Origin: a virus
IMG/VR virus record: IMGVR_UViG_3300028553_001227
Span: 1 to 31,540 of that record
Strand: one strand, 5' to 3'
Length of the DNA stretch: 31,540 nucleotides
Shown: positions 9,682-17,033 of the stretch, piece by piece
How positions within the stretch are numbered: the stretch's first letter is position 1
Layout: every line of letters begins with the position of its first letter
The notes under the pieces: model-generated
What the model was told of the DNA's origin: nothing
Databases searched by the model: none
What the model saw: only the letters and a program-made list of their open reading frames with translations
Position numbers and translations under genes: made by a program

Positions 9682-10381
9682 TCACTGTGAGTTTTTCTCC
9701 TGACGGGGCCATAACAATTCTTTCCATATCCAATCTTGGTTCATTTTCATTCATAAATTTTTTAATGAATTTAGAGTCAGCTATTGGCATCTGCTCTACA
9801 AATTTTGTTATTTCACCCTTATCAGTGTTTCCATTAATACTTTGAATTTCTTTTACTAATCTCATCGTAACTCTTGGAACAACCCTACCTTGTGGGTACG
9901 ATTCAAATATTTTTCTAAGTTCTAAACCATCACCATAAGTAAGTGGTTTTAATTTAACTTGAACACCTGATACAGGTAAAGTTGCTGAAAATGTACCATC
10001 AGTATCAGGTTCAGCCCCTTTATTGATGTTTAACTCATCCAACAAAACTTGTGTTTTGAATTCATTACCAGTTACTGGGTCTTTTAAAGACATTTCCATT
10101 TCAGGTCCGAAAGAGGTATTTCTTAAGAAAATTAAAATTGCCTCAATATCACCCTCCAACAACTCTTCAGGTTTCATACCGGGTTCATACAATTTATTTC
10201 TAAGAAGTTGCATAGTAACATCGTCACTTCTTCCCATCAAAATGTTTTCATCCGCAGCGGTTAGGTATCCTACCTTGACAGAACTTTTTTTGTTTTTATA
10301 AAAAATACCTCTTGAAGGTAATTGAACCACGTCATGTGGCATTGAGAAATTTTCTTGTCCGTATTGTGATATATCTTCCAT
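9641..10381 (-). CDS. gp26-type baseplate/tail assembly protein
   Basis: This 246-residue protein begins MEDISQYGQENFSMP and continues with LPSRGIFYKN, then LTAADENILMGRSDDVTMQLL. This LPSKG-x-FY plus DE-x-x-L arrangement is the signature of the T4 baseplate gp26 family. In T4, gp26 belongs to the central hub pathway with gp29 and gp51. By position (after the tube gene, before the tape measure) it corresponds to the tape-measure chaperones of other tails. The 3' end overlaps the 59-residue ORF in another frame. The leader carries a GTAGA/TCTAC hairpin followed by seven T residues only four bases before the ATG, which may dampen expression relative to the tube gene. It is somewhat longer than T4 gp26 (208 residues). 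Confidence 0.75.
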   Translation of the reverse strand: MEDISQYGQENFSMPHDVVQLPSRGIFYKNKKSSVKVGYLTAADENILMGRSDDVTMQLLRNKLYEPGMKPEELLEGDIEAILIFLRNTSFGPEMEMSLKDPVTGNEFKTQVLLDELNINKGAEPDTDGTFSATLPVSGVQVKLKPLTYGDGLELRKIFESYPQGRVVPRVTMRLVKEIQSINGNTDKGEITKFVEQMPIADSKFIKKFMNENEPRLDMERIVMAPSGEKLTVNVGFGVEFFRPFF

Positions 10382-10384
10382 AAT

Positions 10385-10410
10385 AAAAAAACCGTAGAGT
10401 TTGGTTCTAC
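10385..10410 (-). terminator. Hairpin plus T7 tract between tube and gp26-type genes (terminator or attenuator)
   Basis: On the minus strand, GTAGA (10410-10406), a seven-base loop and TCTAC (10398-10394) are followed by GG and seven T residues (10391-10385), ending just before the ATG at 10381. This has the form of a weak intrinsic terminator. Its position inside the gp26 leader suggests it ends most transcripts coming from the highly expressed tube gene. Confidence 0.4.
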
Positions 10411-10438
10411 TGTTAAATATATTGATTTAAAAAAGTAA

Positions 10439-10446
10439 ATAAATAG
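10439..10446 (-). promoter_or_regulatory. CTATTTAT box between tube and gp26-type genes
   Basis: The sense strand reads CTATTTAT, just after the tube stop codon at 10450 and 57 bases before ATG 10381. It is the most distant of the boxes from its gene, and the hairpin at 10385-10410 lies between box and gene. Confidence 0.35.
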
Positions 10447-10449
10447 AAA

Positions 10450-10938
10450 TTAGTAAATTAAAACACAACGGTCAGGTCTTAGACTACAAGTAATTGTAGC
10501 TAATCCATCTTGGGAATAGTTAAGGGTTTGAAAATCTACATTTGTTAGGAATGTTCCGTACAAAATCCATTTTTCAACAACAACACCTGTTGGGTCTACC
10601 ATCTCAAGGTCAATATCTTTTTTATAACCCGCAGCGTAACCCATACGACCTGTCACTGATTCGGCATGTAAACGAACCCACTCCATAAGAGCTTGAGCAG
10701 CAGATGGACCAATTGGGTCACGGAAGGTAACCGGAATTTCATCCCAGTTAAATCTACCTGCAACAAATGTTGATGTATTCAAAAACTGAATCTCAGTTGA
10801 ATTAATTTTAATTGATGGACGTTTTGTTGATTCAACAAACCATTCGTTAATACCTAACGAAGAAGGAAACCTTAGGATAAAGCGGTTTTGACGCTTCGGT
10901 TCGTAAGGTATGGGCATTTTCATTAATAAATCAGCCAT
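10450..10938 (-). CDS. Tail tube protein (gp19-like)
   Basis: This 162-residue protein is nearly the same length as T4 gp19 (163). The middle reads FVAGRFNWDEIPVTFRDP and ALMEWVRLH, followed by YKKDIDLEMVDPTG and then WILYGTFLTNVDF. These match the gp19 pattern (NVAG-x-x-x-(F/W)DDWxVTxxND, an aromatic helix, K-x-x-I-x-x, and a G-x-x-P-T-NVG-type strand). It forms the stacked hexameric inner tube around the tape measure. It has its own leader with a TATTTAT box 36 bases upstream and no Shine-Dalgarno sequence, as expected for a strongly expressed late gene. A separate terminator-like hairpin follows it. Confidence 0.85.
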   Translation of the reverse strand: MADLLMKMPIPYEPKRQNRFILRFPSSLGINEWFVESTKRPSIKINSTEIQFLNTSTFVAGRFNWDEIPVTFRDPIGPSAAQALMEWVRLHAESVTGRMGYAAGYKKDIDLEMVDPTGVVVEKWILYGTFLTNVDFQTLNYSQDGLATITCSLRPDRCVLIY

Positions 10939-10974
10939 GTTGTTTTAATTTCTTTAAATTTTTTATCTTTTATT

Positions 10975-10982
10975 ATAAATAC
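10975..10982 (-). promoter_or_regulatory. GTATTTAT box before the tube gene
   Basis: The sense strand reads GTATTTAT, 36 bases before ATG 10938. The spacing matches that before the sheath gene (35 bases); both encode the most abundant tail proteins. Confidence 0.45.
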
Positions 10983-11048
10983 TACCTGTGTGAAAATTTT
11001 TCCCTTTACTTTGTTTTTGAAAAAACTATATCTTCACTAGGTCTAGTT

Positions 11049-11864
11049 CTAGTATTCTTTTTTAATTCCTCCTTTAGTAGAATATACCTTAATTGGTTCT
11101 TTGATTTTATCAAAATGTTTCTTCATTACATCTACATTCTTAATATCATCATCTGAAAAGCCTATTAAAGGTACTCTAGGAGAAAATTTATTGGCAATAT
11201 CTTTTTTAAGTATTGCACTTTTTTGTAAAAGTGCCGCCATGGATTTCACATATCTCACAAAATCTTCCATAGCCGTAACCTTAAGTTCTTCAGGGTTTGC
11301 CGCGGAACCCTCACCAAAACTTACCGGATTATATTTGTTGAGTTCTAAGTAAGAACGAATCAATTCTTCATCCGTCATTTCTTCTTCACCAACAAAATCA
11401 CGATATTTTTTTAAGTTTTTTAATAACGTTTTTTTATCAATACCTTCAAAGTTATTAATAATGTAATTGTATACACCCTCTTTGATGATTTTTGGGTTGT
11501 GACCCCTTGCAGTGATTATCGCAAAAATGGAACCGTTGTTGATTGCTTCTTTAAAGTCATCCCAAGCCGGACCTGGTTTTGCTCTCATAGCATCTATCAA
11601 AAATTGTTTATCACCTTCCACTCTAAAATTTCTAAAAGGATTGTTAGCATAACCTTTGATTGTTCTGCCCATATAATCAAATGGTTCGTTTCCAATTCTA
11701 TCTCTAAAAGTTGCAAAGTCTTCAGTTGACATTTCTATTTCATCACCTGAAGTATCTTCCAAAACTATCTTGGTTGGCATGTGAACGATGTTGTCATCCC
11801 AATCAAAGGCATAGTATTTTAAATCTGGTGCCTTACCTTCAAAACCTTCTTTAATTCTATTCAT
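11049..11864 (-). CDS. HAD-superfamily hydrolase-like protein within the tail operon
   Basis: This 271-residue protein has HAD-like motifs. Motif I is AFDWDDNIVHMPT, with D21 as candidate nucleophile and D23 as acid/base. Motif II is FAIITARGH with T118. Motif IV is probably GFSDDDIKN at residues 235-243. The cap region lies between motifs I and II and includes PGPAWDDFKEAINNGS. The family hydrolyses phosphate esters, but the substrate cannot be told. It sits between sheath and tube genes, where T4 has no gene, and is separated from the sheath by a strong hairpin terminator. Its leader reads TTTATAAATAATG. The Asn after DWDD is unusual for a classical phosphatase (DxDxT/V), so a non-catalytic or kinase/phosphatase role in nucleotide or RNA-end metabolism is possible. 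Confidence 0.65.
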   Translation of the reverse strand: MNRIKEGFEGKAPDLKYYAFDWDDNIVHMPTKIVLEDTSGDEIEMSTEDFATFRDRIGNEPFDYMGRTIKGYANNPFRNFRVEGDKQFLIDAMRAKPGPAWDDFKEAINNGSIFAIITARGHNPKIIKEGVYNYIINNFEGIDKKTLLKNLKKYRDFVGEEEMTDEELIRSYLELNKYNPVSFGEGSAANPEELKVTAMEDFVRYVKSMAALLQKSAILKKDIANKFSPRVPLIGFSDDDIKNVDVMKKHFDKIKEPIKVYSTKGGIKKEY

Positions 11865-11879
11865 TATTTATAAACGGCT

Positions 11880-11905
11880 AAAAAGTGGGGCCGAAACCCC
11901 ACTTT
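11880..11905 (-). terminator. Strong intrinsic terminator after the sheath gene (bidirectional)
   Basis: A perfect 9-base stem (AAAGTGGGG/CCCCACTTT, 11882-11890 and 11897-11905) with a six-base loop is followed on the minus strand by a T run (11884-11880). It begins nine bases after the sheath stop codon, and a T run on the other side makes it potentially bidirectional. It would isolate the sheath transcript from the HAD-like gene. Confidence 0.8.
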
Positions 11906-11913
11906 GTTTTTTA

Positions 11914-14900
11914 TTAGATATTTTCAAACGAAGCCCCACTTGGAGTGATGAAGAATTCAATATCAATGAATTCAAGAGCTTTCGTAGGTTTTAAGTAAAT
12001 TTTACCTGTTAATGTGTTTCTATCCAAATCTTCAGGTGAAGAACTTACTGTTACACGGAAGTCATAAAGACCTCTGTCTCTTCTGATTGAGTCAAGGATA
12101 GGGTTAACCGAATCCAAGAACTGTTGTCTTACGATTTCGTCATTTTGTTCAAACAACAATCTAACTGCCACCGCTGAAATCAACTTACGAGCTTGTAACA
12201 ACAATCTTCTTACGTTCAATCTGTTAAGAGCTGAATCTTTAACTTGAAGAGTTTTGTTACCCCAAATTACAGTTCCAACATCAGAGAAGGTTGCAATTGG
12301 GTTGATACGACCTTGATACAAGGTGTCTCTATCTTCTTGTGTAAGTTTCAATCTCGCCTTAACTGAGTTAACAAGACCTCTTGTGTAACCCGCCGATGCG
12401 AACCATGGGAATGAAATGTTATCAGTCAACGCTAAGTTTCTACAAACTTGACCTGTTGGTGGTAAGTAGATTTGAGTGTTGTTAACAGTATCTCTTTCCA
12501 AAATCCATGGGTAGTAAGTTGCTGTGTATGATGAATCAATTCCTGTATCATCCAAATTGTCAACCGCCTCTTGTGGGTAAATGATTTCGTATTGAGAACC
12601 ACCGTCTGAAGTGTACATGTTGTAGTCAGGGGTTGTCACGATGTAAACCGAGTCAGCCCTTTCATTTTCAATCATACCAATTGCACTTTCACACAAGTTA
12701 GAGTTGTTAATGTAATCAATACTTGAAGTTGCGAATACGTTGATGTTTGTTGATTCAGGGTTATTGAATGACAAGATACCAAGTAAGTAAGCGTAGTAGT
12801 CGGTGTTTGCAAAATCTTGTGTATTGTTCGCCACAACGATTCTCTTGAACGTACCGTCACCAGATGCTGTCGGATATCTTTGAGTAGGTGTAGAACCTTG
12901 TAAGTACCCTGATGCACCCAACATAAATCTGTCTTGGTTAGTTCTAAACTCTCTGTAGTTATCCCATCCATCAAATCCACCTTGGAAACAGAATGTATAT
13001 TTTCTTGAGTATAAGAAATAATATGGATTATCTTGAGTTGTTGGTTCACCATCAAAATTTGCAACACCACAAACAAACGCTGGTGTACCACTTGTAACTT
13101 GAGCATTACCGATAGTAACAACTGTAGCACCTGAGTCCATGTGGAAACCTTGAGTTAGGTAATTCCAAGGTTCTGATTCAGTTGCTGTATCCCAACCTAC
13201 AACAGGGTTCTTTTTACCCTTATATTGTAACAAGTCAGAGTCAACACCAAATTGTGAAGACATACCAAGGTAAGTTCTTCTTACAACGTCACCACTTGAA
13301 GACACGATGTTTGTTCCACCGTATGTACTTCCAAATGGGGGGTCAAAGATTGTTTCACCTGGGAAGAAGTATTTGTTTTTGATTATAGGGAATGGTGAAG
13401 GATTTGATACACTATCGTATACTCTTTCTTCAAAACCACGGAAACCACAAGGTAATGCGTCTATTGGTGCCTCATCAGAAAGTTCAATCATGATGTAAGC
13501 AGATACTAATGGAAACTCACCATTAGAAGAACCAATCTTTTTAGCGACAAAACTGTTAGAACCTGGGTCCATAGTACAGTTTGTATATTTTTCATAAACA
13601 ACAGGATTTGCGTCTGTATCAAAGAAATCTCTAACTAAAACATCAAAAGTTTGATTTGAGAATGAAATGTTAGCGATTGAAATTTTAACTTCTGTGTTTG
13701 CAGAACCACCATCTGAAATTGATACAAATTTAAATAAGTTATAAACCTTGTTACCTCTTAATTCAGATACAACAAATGGAGTCTTTGGTGTTTGATATTT
13801 GTCCAAGAACCAAGCAATAGAAGTTGTTGAAGTTTTATCTCTTGCTTCAGGTAAAGCAATTAACTCACAGTTTAATCCTCTAATATATCCTTTGTTATAT
13901 GCATAATTTAATAGACCTGGGTAGGACTCTTCAACATAAATAGGAACCTCAGTTCTTGATTTTGAGAAGTTAGTGATACCAAGAACCTTTGTGATGTAAT
14001 TAGCATCAACACTACCAAATGAAGTTTCAAATTGGAATGTTTTATTTTCATAAGTAACACCACTCAATAAGAATGTTGAGAACGGACTATTTGTAACTCC
14101 TGAATATGCTCCTGTACAAATCATATCCAAGTCAGTCAATCCTGTTACTTGATAAACAGGACCATGATTGTTAGCGTCATATACTGAAATACCTCTTGAA
14201 CGAAGAGTCGCAACAACTAAGTCATTGTACTCTGTGTAAGCAGTTCCACTGTAGTAATAAACAGTACCTGATAAAGTTACATCAAAATTTCCAGTTCCAC
14301 CTGTGGTGAAATCCGTAACCGCATAATCCCAAGAAAAACCTGAGTAACTATTATTAGAATAATTTGTAAAAGTTGCATAATACCAAGGGTCATTAACAGA
14401 ATCTGTTAAATCGTTAAACGCTAAGTTCATACTATCAACACTGAATACGTTACGCAAAGTTGTGTATTGAGCAGACAAGTCATTGTATTCTGTTTCAGGA
14501 ATTGAACCATAAACATTCAATGTAGTACCTGTAATATTTGTATTACCTGAAACACCTAAAATAAAATTAAAAATATCATTATTGTAAGTGCTTGTTGAAC
14601 CATTGTTTAACAAGTATTGAATGTTAAGGTTGTCAGCAATAACGTCAGGTAATGGAGTTGTAAAGTTTAAAACATTACTTACACCTGTGTTACCGGTTAC
14701 TACTGCGGTAAAGTTTAGTGCCACAACATCAGTATCTACTCCGATTGTTGTACCATCTACGTTAGCGGTCACTCTAATAGACCAAGAAGGACCCGCATCA
14801 TAACCTGATAAACCAAGTACTCTTGTTACGAATAATTGGTTAGATTGTTGTAGATATGCCTTTGCAATATATGCGGCTTCATATTTAGGGATTTGCGTTC

Positions 14901-15114
14901 CAATGAATTTTTCAGGAACGGTACCTCCGAAGAATGTTTGAAATTCGTCAAAGTTGGTTATAAAAATAGGTTCAAATGCTGGACCCTTTAATGTTTCACC
15001 AACTAGACCCAAAGTAGTTACACCTACGCTTTGGGCCACGAAAGACAAATCGGTTTCCGAAGTGTAAACACCTGGAGATACAAATACTTTCTGATTAGCT
15101 TGTGCTGTTGCCAT
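11914..15114 (-). CDS. Contractile tail sheath protein (gp18-like), enlarged
   Basis: This 1066-residue protein has the conserved sheath ends. The N-terminal block has VSPGVYTSETDLSF, then VGVTTLGLVGETLKGPAFEP and FDEFQTFFGG (residues about 10-65). The C-terminal block has TLQVKDSALNRLNVRRLL, RDRGLYDFRVT and GKIYLKPTKALEFIDIEF (residues about 950-1055), the part that makes the inter-subunit handshake. T4 gp18 has 659 residues; the extra length lies in the middle (about 110-880), where surface-exposed protease-resistant domains sit in T4. The sheath contracts to drive the tube into the cell. It starts at ATG 15114 (MATAQANQK) with a TATTTAT box 35 bases upstream and no Shine-Dalgarno sequence, and it ends at a strong terminator. 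Confidence 0.9.
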   Translation of the reverse strand: MATAQANQKVFVSPGVYTSETDLSFVAQSVGVTTLGLVGETLKGPAFEPIFITNFDEFQTFFGGTVPEKFIGTQIPKYEAAYIAKAYLQQSNQLFVTRVLGLSGYDAGPSWSIRVTANVDGTTIGVDTDVVALNFTAVVTGNTGVSNVLNFTTPLPDVIADNLNIQYLLNNGSTSTYNNDIFNFILGVSGNTNITGTTLNVYGSIPETEYNDLSAQYTTLRNVFSVDSMNLAFNDLTDSVNDPWYYATFTNYSNNSYSGFSWDYAVTDFTTGGTGNFDVTLSGTVYYYSGTAYTEYNDLVVATLRSRGISVYDANNHGPVYQVTGLTDLDMICTGAYSGVTNSPFSTFLLSGVTYENKTFQFETSFGSVDANYITKVLGITNFSKSRTEVPIYVEESYPGLLNYAYNKGYIRGLNCELIALPEARDKTSTTSIAWFLDKYQTPKTPFVVSELRGNKVYNLFKFVSISDGGSANTEVKISIANISFSNQTFDVLVRDFFDTDANPVVYEKYTNCTMDPGSNSFVAKKIGSSNGEFPLVSAYIMIELSDEAPIDALPCGFRGFEERVYDSVSNPSPFPIIKNKYFFPGETIFDPPFGSTYGGTNIVSSSGDVVRRTYLGMSSQFGVDSDLLQYKGKKNPVVGWDTATESEPWNYLTQGFHMDSGATVVTIGNAQVTSGTPAFVCGVANFDGEPTTQDNPYYFLYSRKYTFCFQGGFDGWDNYREFRTNQDRFMLGASGYLQGSTPTQRYPTASGDGTFKRIVVANNTQDFANTDYYAYLLGILSFNNPESTNINVFATSSIDYINNSNLCESAIGMIENERADSVYIVTTPDYNMYTSDGGSQYEIIYPQEAVDNLDDTGIDSSYTATYYPWILERDTVNNTQIYLPPTGQVCRNLALTDNISFPWFASAGYTRGLVNSVKARLKLTQEDRDTLYQGRINPIATFSDVGTVIWGNKTLQVKDSALNRLNVRRLLLQARKLISAVAVRLLFEQNDEIVRQQFLDSVNPILDSIRRDRGLYDFRVTVSSSPEDLDRNTLTGKIYLKPTKALEFIDIEFFITPSGASFENI

Positions 15115-15149
15115 TGATTAATTTTTTCTTGTGCGGTTTTATTTTATAG

Positions 15150-15157
15150 ATAAATAT
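15150..15157 (-). promoter_or_regulatory. ATATTTAT box before the sheath gene
   Basis: The sense strand reads ATATTTAT, 35 bases before ATG 15114, in the divergent region shared with the small RHH-like gene on the plus strand. The rest of 15115-15237 is A/T-rich leader without further recognisable sites. Confidence 0.45.
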
Positions 15158-15237
15158 TCATTTCAAATACAAAAAACTTGACTTTTAAATATGTATTAAT
15201 AAACTGGCAGATTTTTTTCTCCCTTTTTTCATACTTT

Positions 15238-15402
15238 ATGAAAACTAACCATGACAATATCAAGAACCTAAAAATATCTGAAAAGGCACATACTGTATTA
15301 AAAAAGTATTGTGAGGATAATGGTTTGAAAATTCATAAATTTGTTGAGAAACTCATCTACGACAATTGCCAAGTGAAAAAAGACATTTACGGAGAGGATT
15401 AA
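15238..15402 (+). CDS. Small ribbon-helix-helix-like protein A
   Basis: This ORF encodes 54 residues from ATG 15238; a further-upstream ATG at 15178 would add a hydrophobic leader that looks like translated leader DNA, so I prefer the internal start. The sequence NLKISEKAHTVLKKYC, then GLKIHKFVEKLIYDNC, has the form of a ribbon-helix-helix fold: a short N-terminal strand (LKIS), helix (EKAHTVLKKYCEDNG), turn and second helix. Such proteins are DNA-binding dimers and often repressors or activators of nearby genes. It is divergent from the sheath gene and convergent with the gp15-position gene, sharing a four-base TTAA with that gene's stop. It could regulate late genes, but that is inference from position and fold. 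Confidence 0.6.
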   Translation: MKTNHDNIKNLKISEKAHTVLKKYCEDNGLKIHKFVEKLIYDNCQVKKDIYGED

Positions 15403-16445
15403 ACTAGTTTGGCATTGTATAAAATTAACGCCTCTTCACCTACAGTATCTTTTGTAATATCCACCTGTAAAATGTCACCGGTATTCAATTGAATGGTATC
15501 TAAATTACTTCCATAAAAATCTCCATTAATTGTAACATCCCAACCACTAACGTTGTTTGTTGACACCAATTTTAAATTAATTCTATAATCAACTTGGTTA
15601 TCAATCAAGGTTGTGTTACCCGAAGTGTAGAATAAACGATATTCAAATTCGTTAGGATTTGGTGGAAATGTTTCGGCTCTCCTACCCTTAGCAACATTAA
15701 CATCGGTCTCAAATAATTGAACGACACGAGCCACTGCAGGTTTTACTTGAAATTCTTCTTCATCAATTAAGTAACCCAACATAGTGAAGTCGTAACTTTG
15801 AATATAATATTGTCTTCTCTCAACTTCAGTTACTGACTCATCAGTTATGTTATTCATAATGATTGGTACATACTGACCCTTGATAAAAGTATATGCTTGA
15901 CGAGATGAAAAAGTTTGAAGAACATTTTTGTTAAATGTATTCAACTCTCTCATTCTGTTACACATAATTTTTACTTGAAAATTTAAATCAACAGGAACAG
16001 GTTGTGGAATTGTATAAACATCAAACCCTTTTTGGTTTCCATTCCAAGTAGGAACCGTCGCATAATAAAATTGTTTTCTATTTGGAATAGTATATTGGGT
16101 TGAGGGATTGGTTCCGTATTTTACTTCAGGTTGACGAACCAACGTTATAAAAGGAAGTTGTACGTTAAAGTCAGGGTCTTTGAAATTCCAAGTTTCTGTA
16201 AATTGAGACCATCTTTGGTTAGTTATAATCTTGTCAACAACATTAATATCTTTTCCTGATACTGTAGTTTTTAATTTTTCCTTCACAAACTCCAACATAC
16301 CTAAATCCAAATCAGCATGTAAAACACTTTGTGGAAGGTAGGTCCCGTCTTTGTTGATAAACTCCAATAATTGTTCCCTCCTTGCCGAAAGAGTTTTCGG
16401 TGGAACTAAATCAATATTTGGTTTAATTTGTTTTGGAAATGCCAT
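15399..16445 (-). CDS. Tail completion / sheath stabiliser-like protein (gp15 position)
   Basis: This 348-residue protein lies between the neck-like gene and the sheath, where T4 has gp15, which caps the tail and stabilises the sheath. Visible blocks are VDLNFQVKIMCNRMRELNTF, FSSRQAYTFIKGQYVPIIM, and ERRQYYIQSYDFTMLGYLID, which give a mixed alpha/beta capping domain at about residues 150-235. The C-terminal hundred residues form a beta-rich region (IDNQVDYRINLKLVSTNN ... SGWDVTINGDFYGS) that T4 gp15 lacks as far as I recall. Its ATG overlaps the last base of the upstream stop codon. The assignment rests on gene order plus general character, so confidence in the exact name is moderate. Confidence 0.5.
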   Translation of the reverse strand: MAFPKQIKPNIDLVPPKTLSARREQLLEFINKDGTYLPQSVLHADLDLGMLEFVKEKLKTTVSGKDINVVDKIITNQRWSQFTETWNFKDPDFNVQLPFITLVRQPEVKYGTNPSTQYTIPNRKQFYYATVPTWNGNQKGFDVYTIPQPVPVDLNFQVKIMCNRMRELNTFNKNVLQTFSSRQAYTFIKGQYVPIIMNNITDESVTEVERRQYYIQSYDFTMLGYLIDEEEFQVKPAVARVVQLFETDVNVAKGRRAETFPPNPNEFEYRLFYTSGNTTLIDNQVDYRINLKLVSTNNVSGWDVTINGDFYGSNLDTIQLNTGDILQVDITKDTVGEEALILYNAKLV

Positions 16446-16960
16446 TACGTACCAAAGAATTCATTTTGACTCACAGGTGTTGCAATAATAGTCCTGTAAA
16501 ATGGTTTATAACCTCCATAAGTATGACGATTGTCTGAAACGACCCTTCCGTCATCGGCTACTGAATAGTATCTAACTTTACTTTCAGTTTCATAATAACC
16601 CAAGTAATCCCCCATTTGAATTTCAACCTGTAGTTCATCCAAATAAGATTGGTAAATAGAAAACTTCATATTACCTGGTTCATTTTGTTCAATTCTACTT
16701 GTACCTAACTTTTGTGCTGTAGGAGCTAAGATTTGAACCAATCCTTTAATTTCTACAGGAGCAAGAAATTGGATACCTCCTTCGGGTACCTCCCCATATA
16801 CATCGTCCTGTAGAGTTTTATATCTATCTATTCTGTAGAGAATGACTGTAAAATTCATATCCCCTTCAAGCCATTCTGAACCCATGGCGACATCCAAAGA
16901 ATAATCTTCACCACCAAAGAATTTACCTAATCTTGTAATAGGGACTAACTTATCTGACAT
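16445..16960 (-). CDS. Neck / head-tail connector-like protein (gp14 position)
   Basis: This 171-residue protein starts MSDKLVPITRLGKFFGGEDY. The C-terminal part has EIQMGDYLGYYETESKVRYY followed by SVADDGRVVSDNRHTYGG and FYRTIIATPV, a beta-rich block of the kind found in phage head-closure and neck proteins. It heads the minus-strand neck/tail unit and overlaps the next ATG by one base. T4 gene 14 lies at this place and encodes a neck protein of 256 residues, so this one would be shorter; the name is positional. A TATTTAT box lies only six bases before the ATG, and the divergent helicase unit starts at 17034. Confidence 0.5.
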   Translation of the reverse strand: MSDKLVPITRLGKFFGGEDYSLDVAMGSEWLEGDMNFTVILYRIDRYKTLQDDVYGEVPEGGIQFLAPVEIKGLVQILAPTAQKLGTSRIEQNEPGNMKFSIYQSYLDELQVEIQMGDYLGYYETESKVRYYSVADDGRVVSDNRHTYGGYKPFYRTIIATPVSQNEFFGT

Positions 16961-16966
16961 ATATTG

Positions 16967-16974
16967 ATAAATAC
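16967..16974 (-). promoter_or_regulatory. GTATTTAT box before the gp14-position gene
   Basis: The sense strand reads GTATTTAT, six bases before ATG 16960. The short spacing would make a transcript from a conventional -10 element nearly leaderless. It lies in the 73-base divergent region with the helicase gene. Confidence 0.45.
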
Positions 16975-16978
16975 ATTC

Positions 16979-16986
16979 TTATTTAT
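16979..16986 (+). promoter_or_regulatory. TTATTTAT box before the helicase gene
   Basis: The sense strand reads TTATTTAT, 47 bases before ATG 17034, back to back with the minus-strand box at 16967-16974. The pair forms a compact divergent control region. Confidence 0.4.
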
Positions 16987-17033
16987 TATATTTAATTTGT
17001 TTGTGTATAAACCTACGTACCAATAAATACGAG

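Noticed and set aside
11101-11352. Plus-strand open frame opposite the HAD-like gene
   Set aside because: Antisense to motif-bearing coding sequence; no supporting features.
11866-11875. T4-style late promoter TATAAATA before the HAD-like gene
   Set aside because: TTTATAAATA adjoins the ATG with no room for a leader and stands alone in this orientation; a single match in A/T-rich DNA is not enough to call a promoter.
12672-13130. Minus-strand open frame of 152 codons inside the sheath gene
   Set aside because: It is in a different frame of a clear sheath gene; its Leu/Gln/Thr-heavy composition is typical of a shadow frame.
15178-15237. Upstream start for the small RHH-like gene A
   Set aside because: The additional 20 residues are hydrophobic and come from A/T-rich leader DNA; the internal ATG at 15238 gives a normal RHH-size protein.
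17001-17033. Upstream start for the helicase
   Set aside because: The eleven extra residues fall in the divergent promoter region; ATG 17034 is preferred, though not proven.
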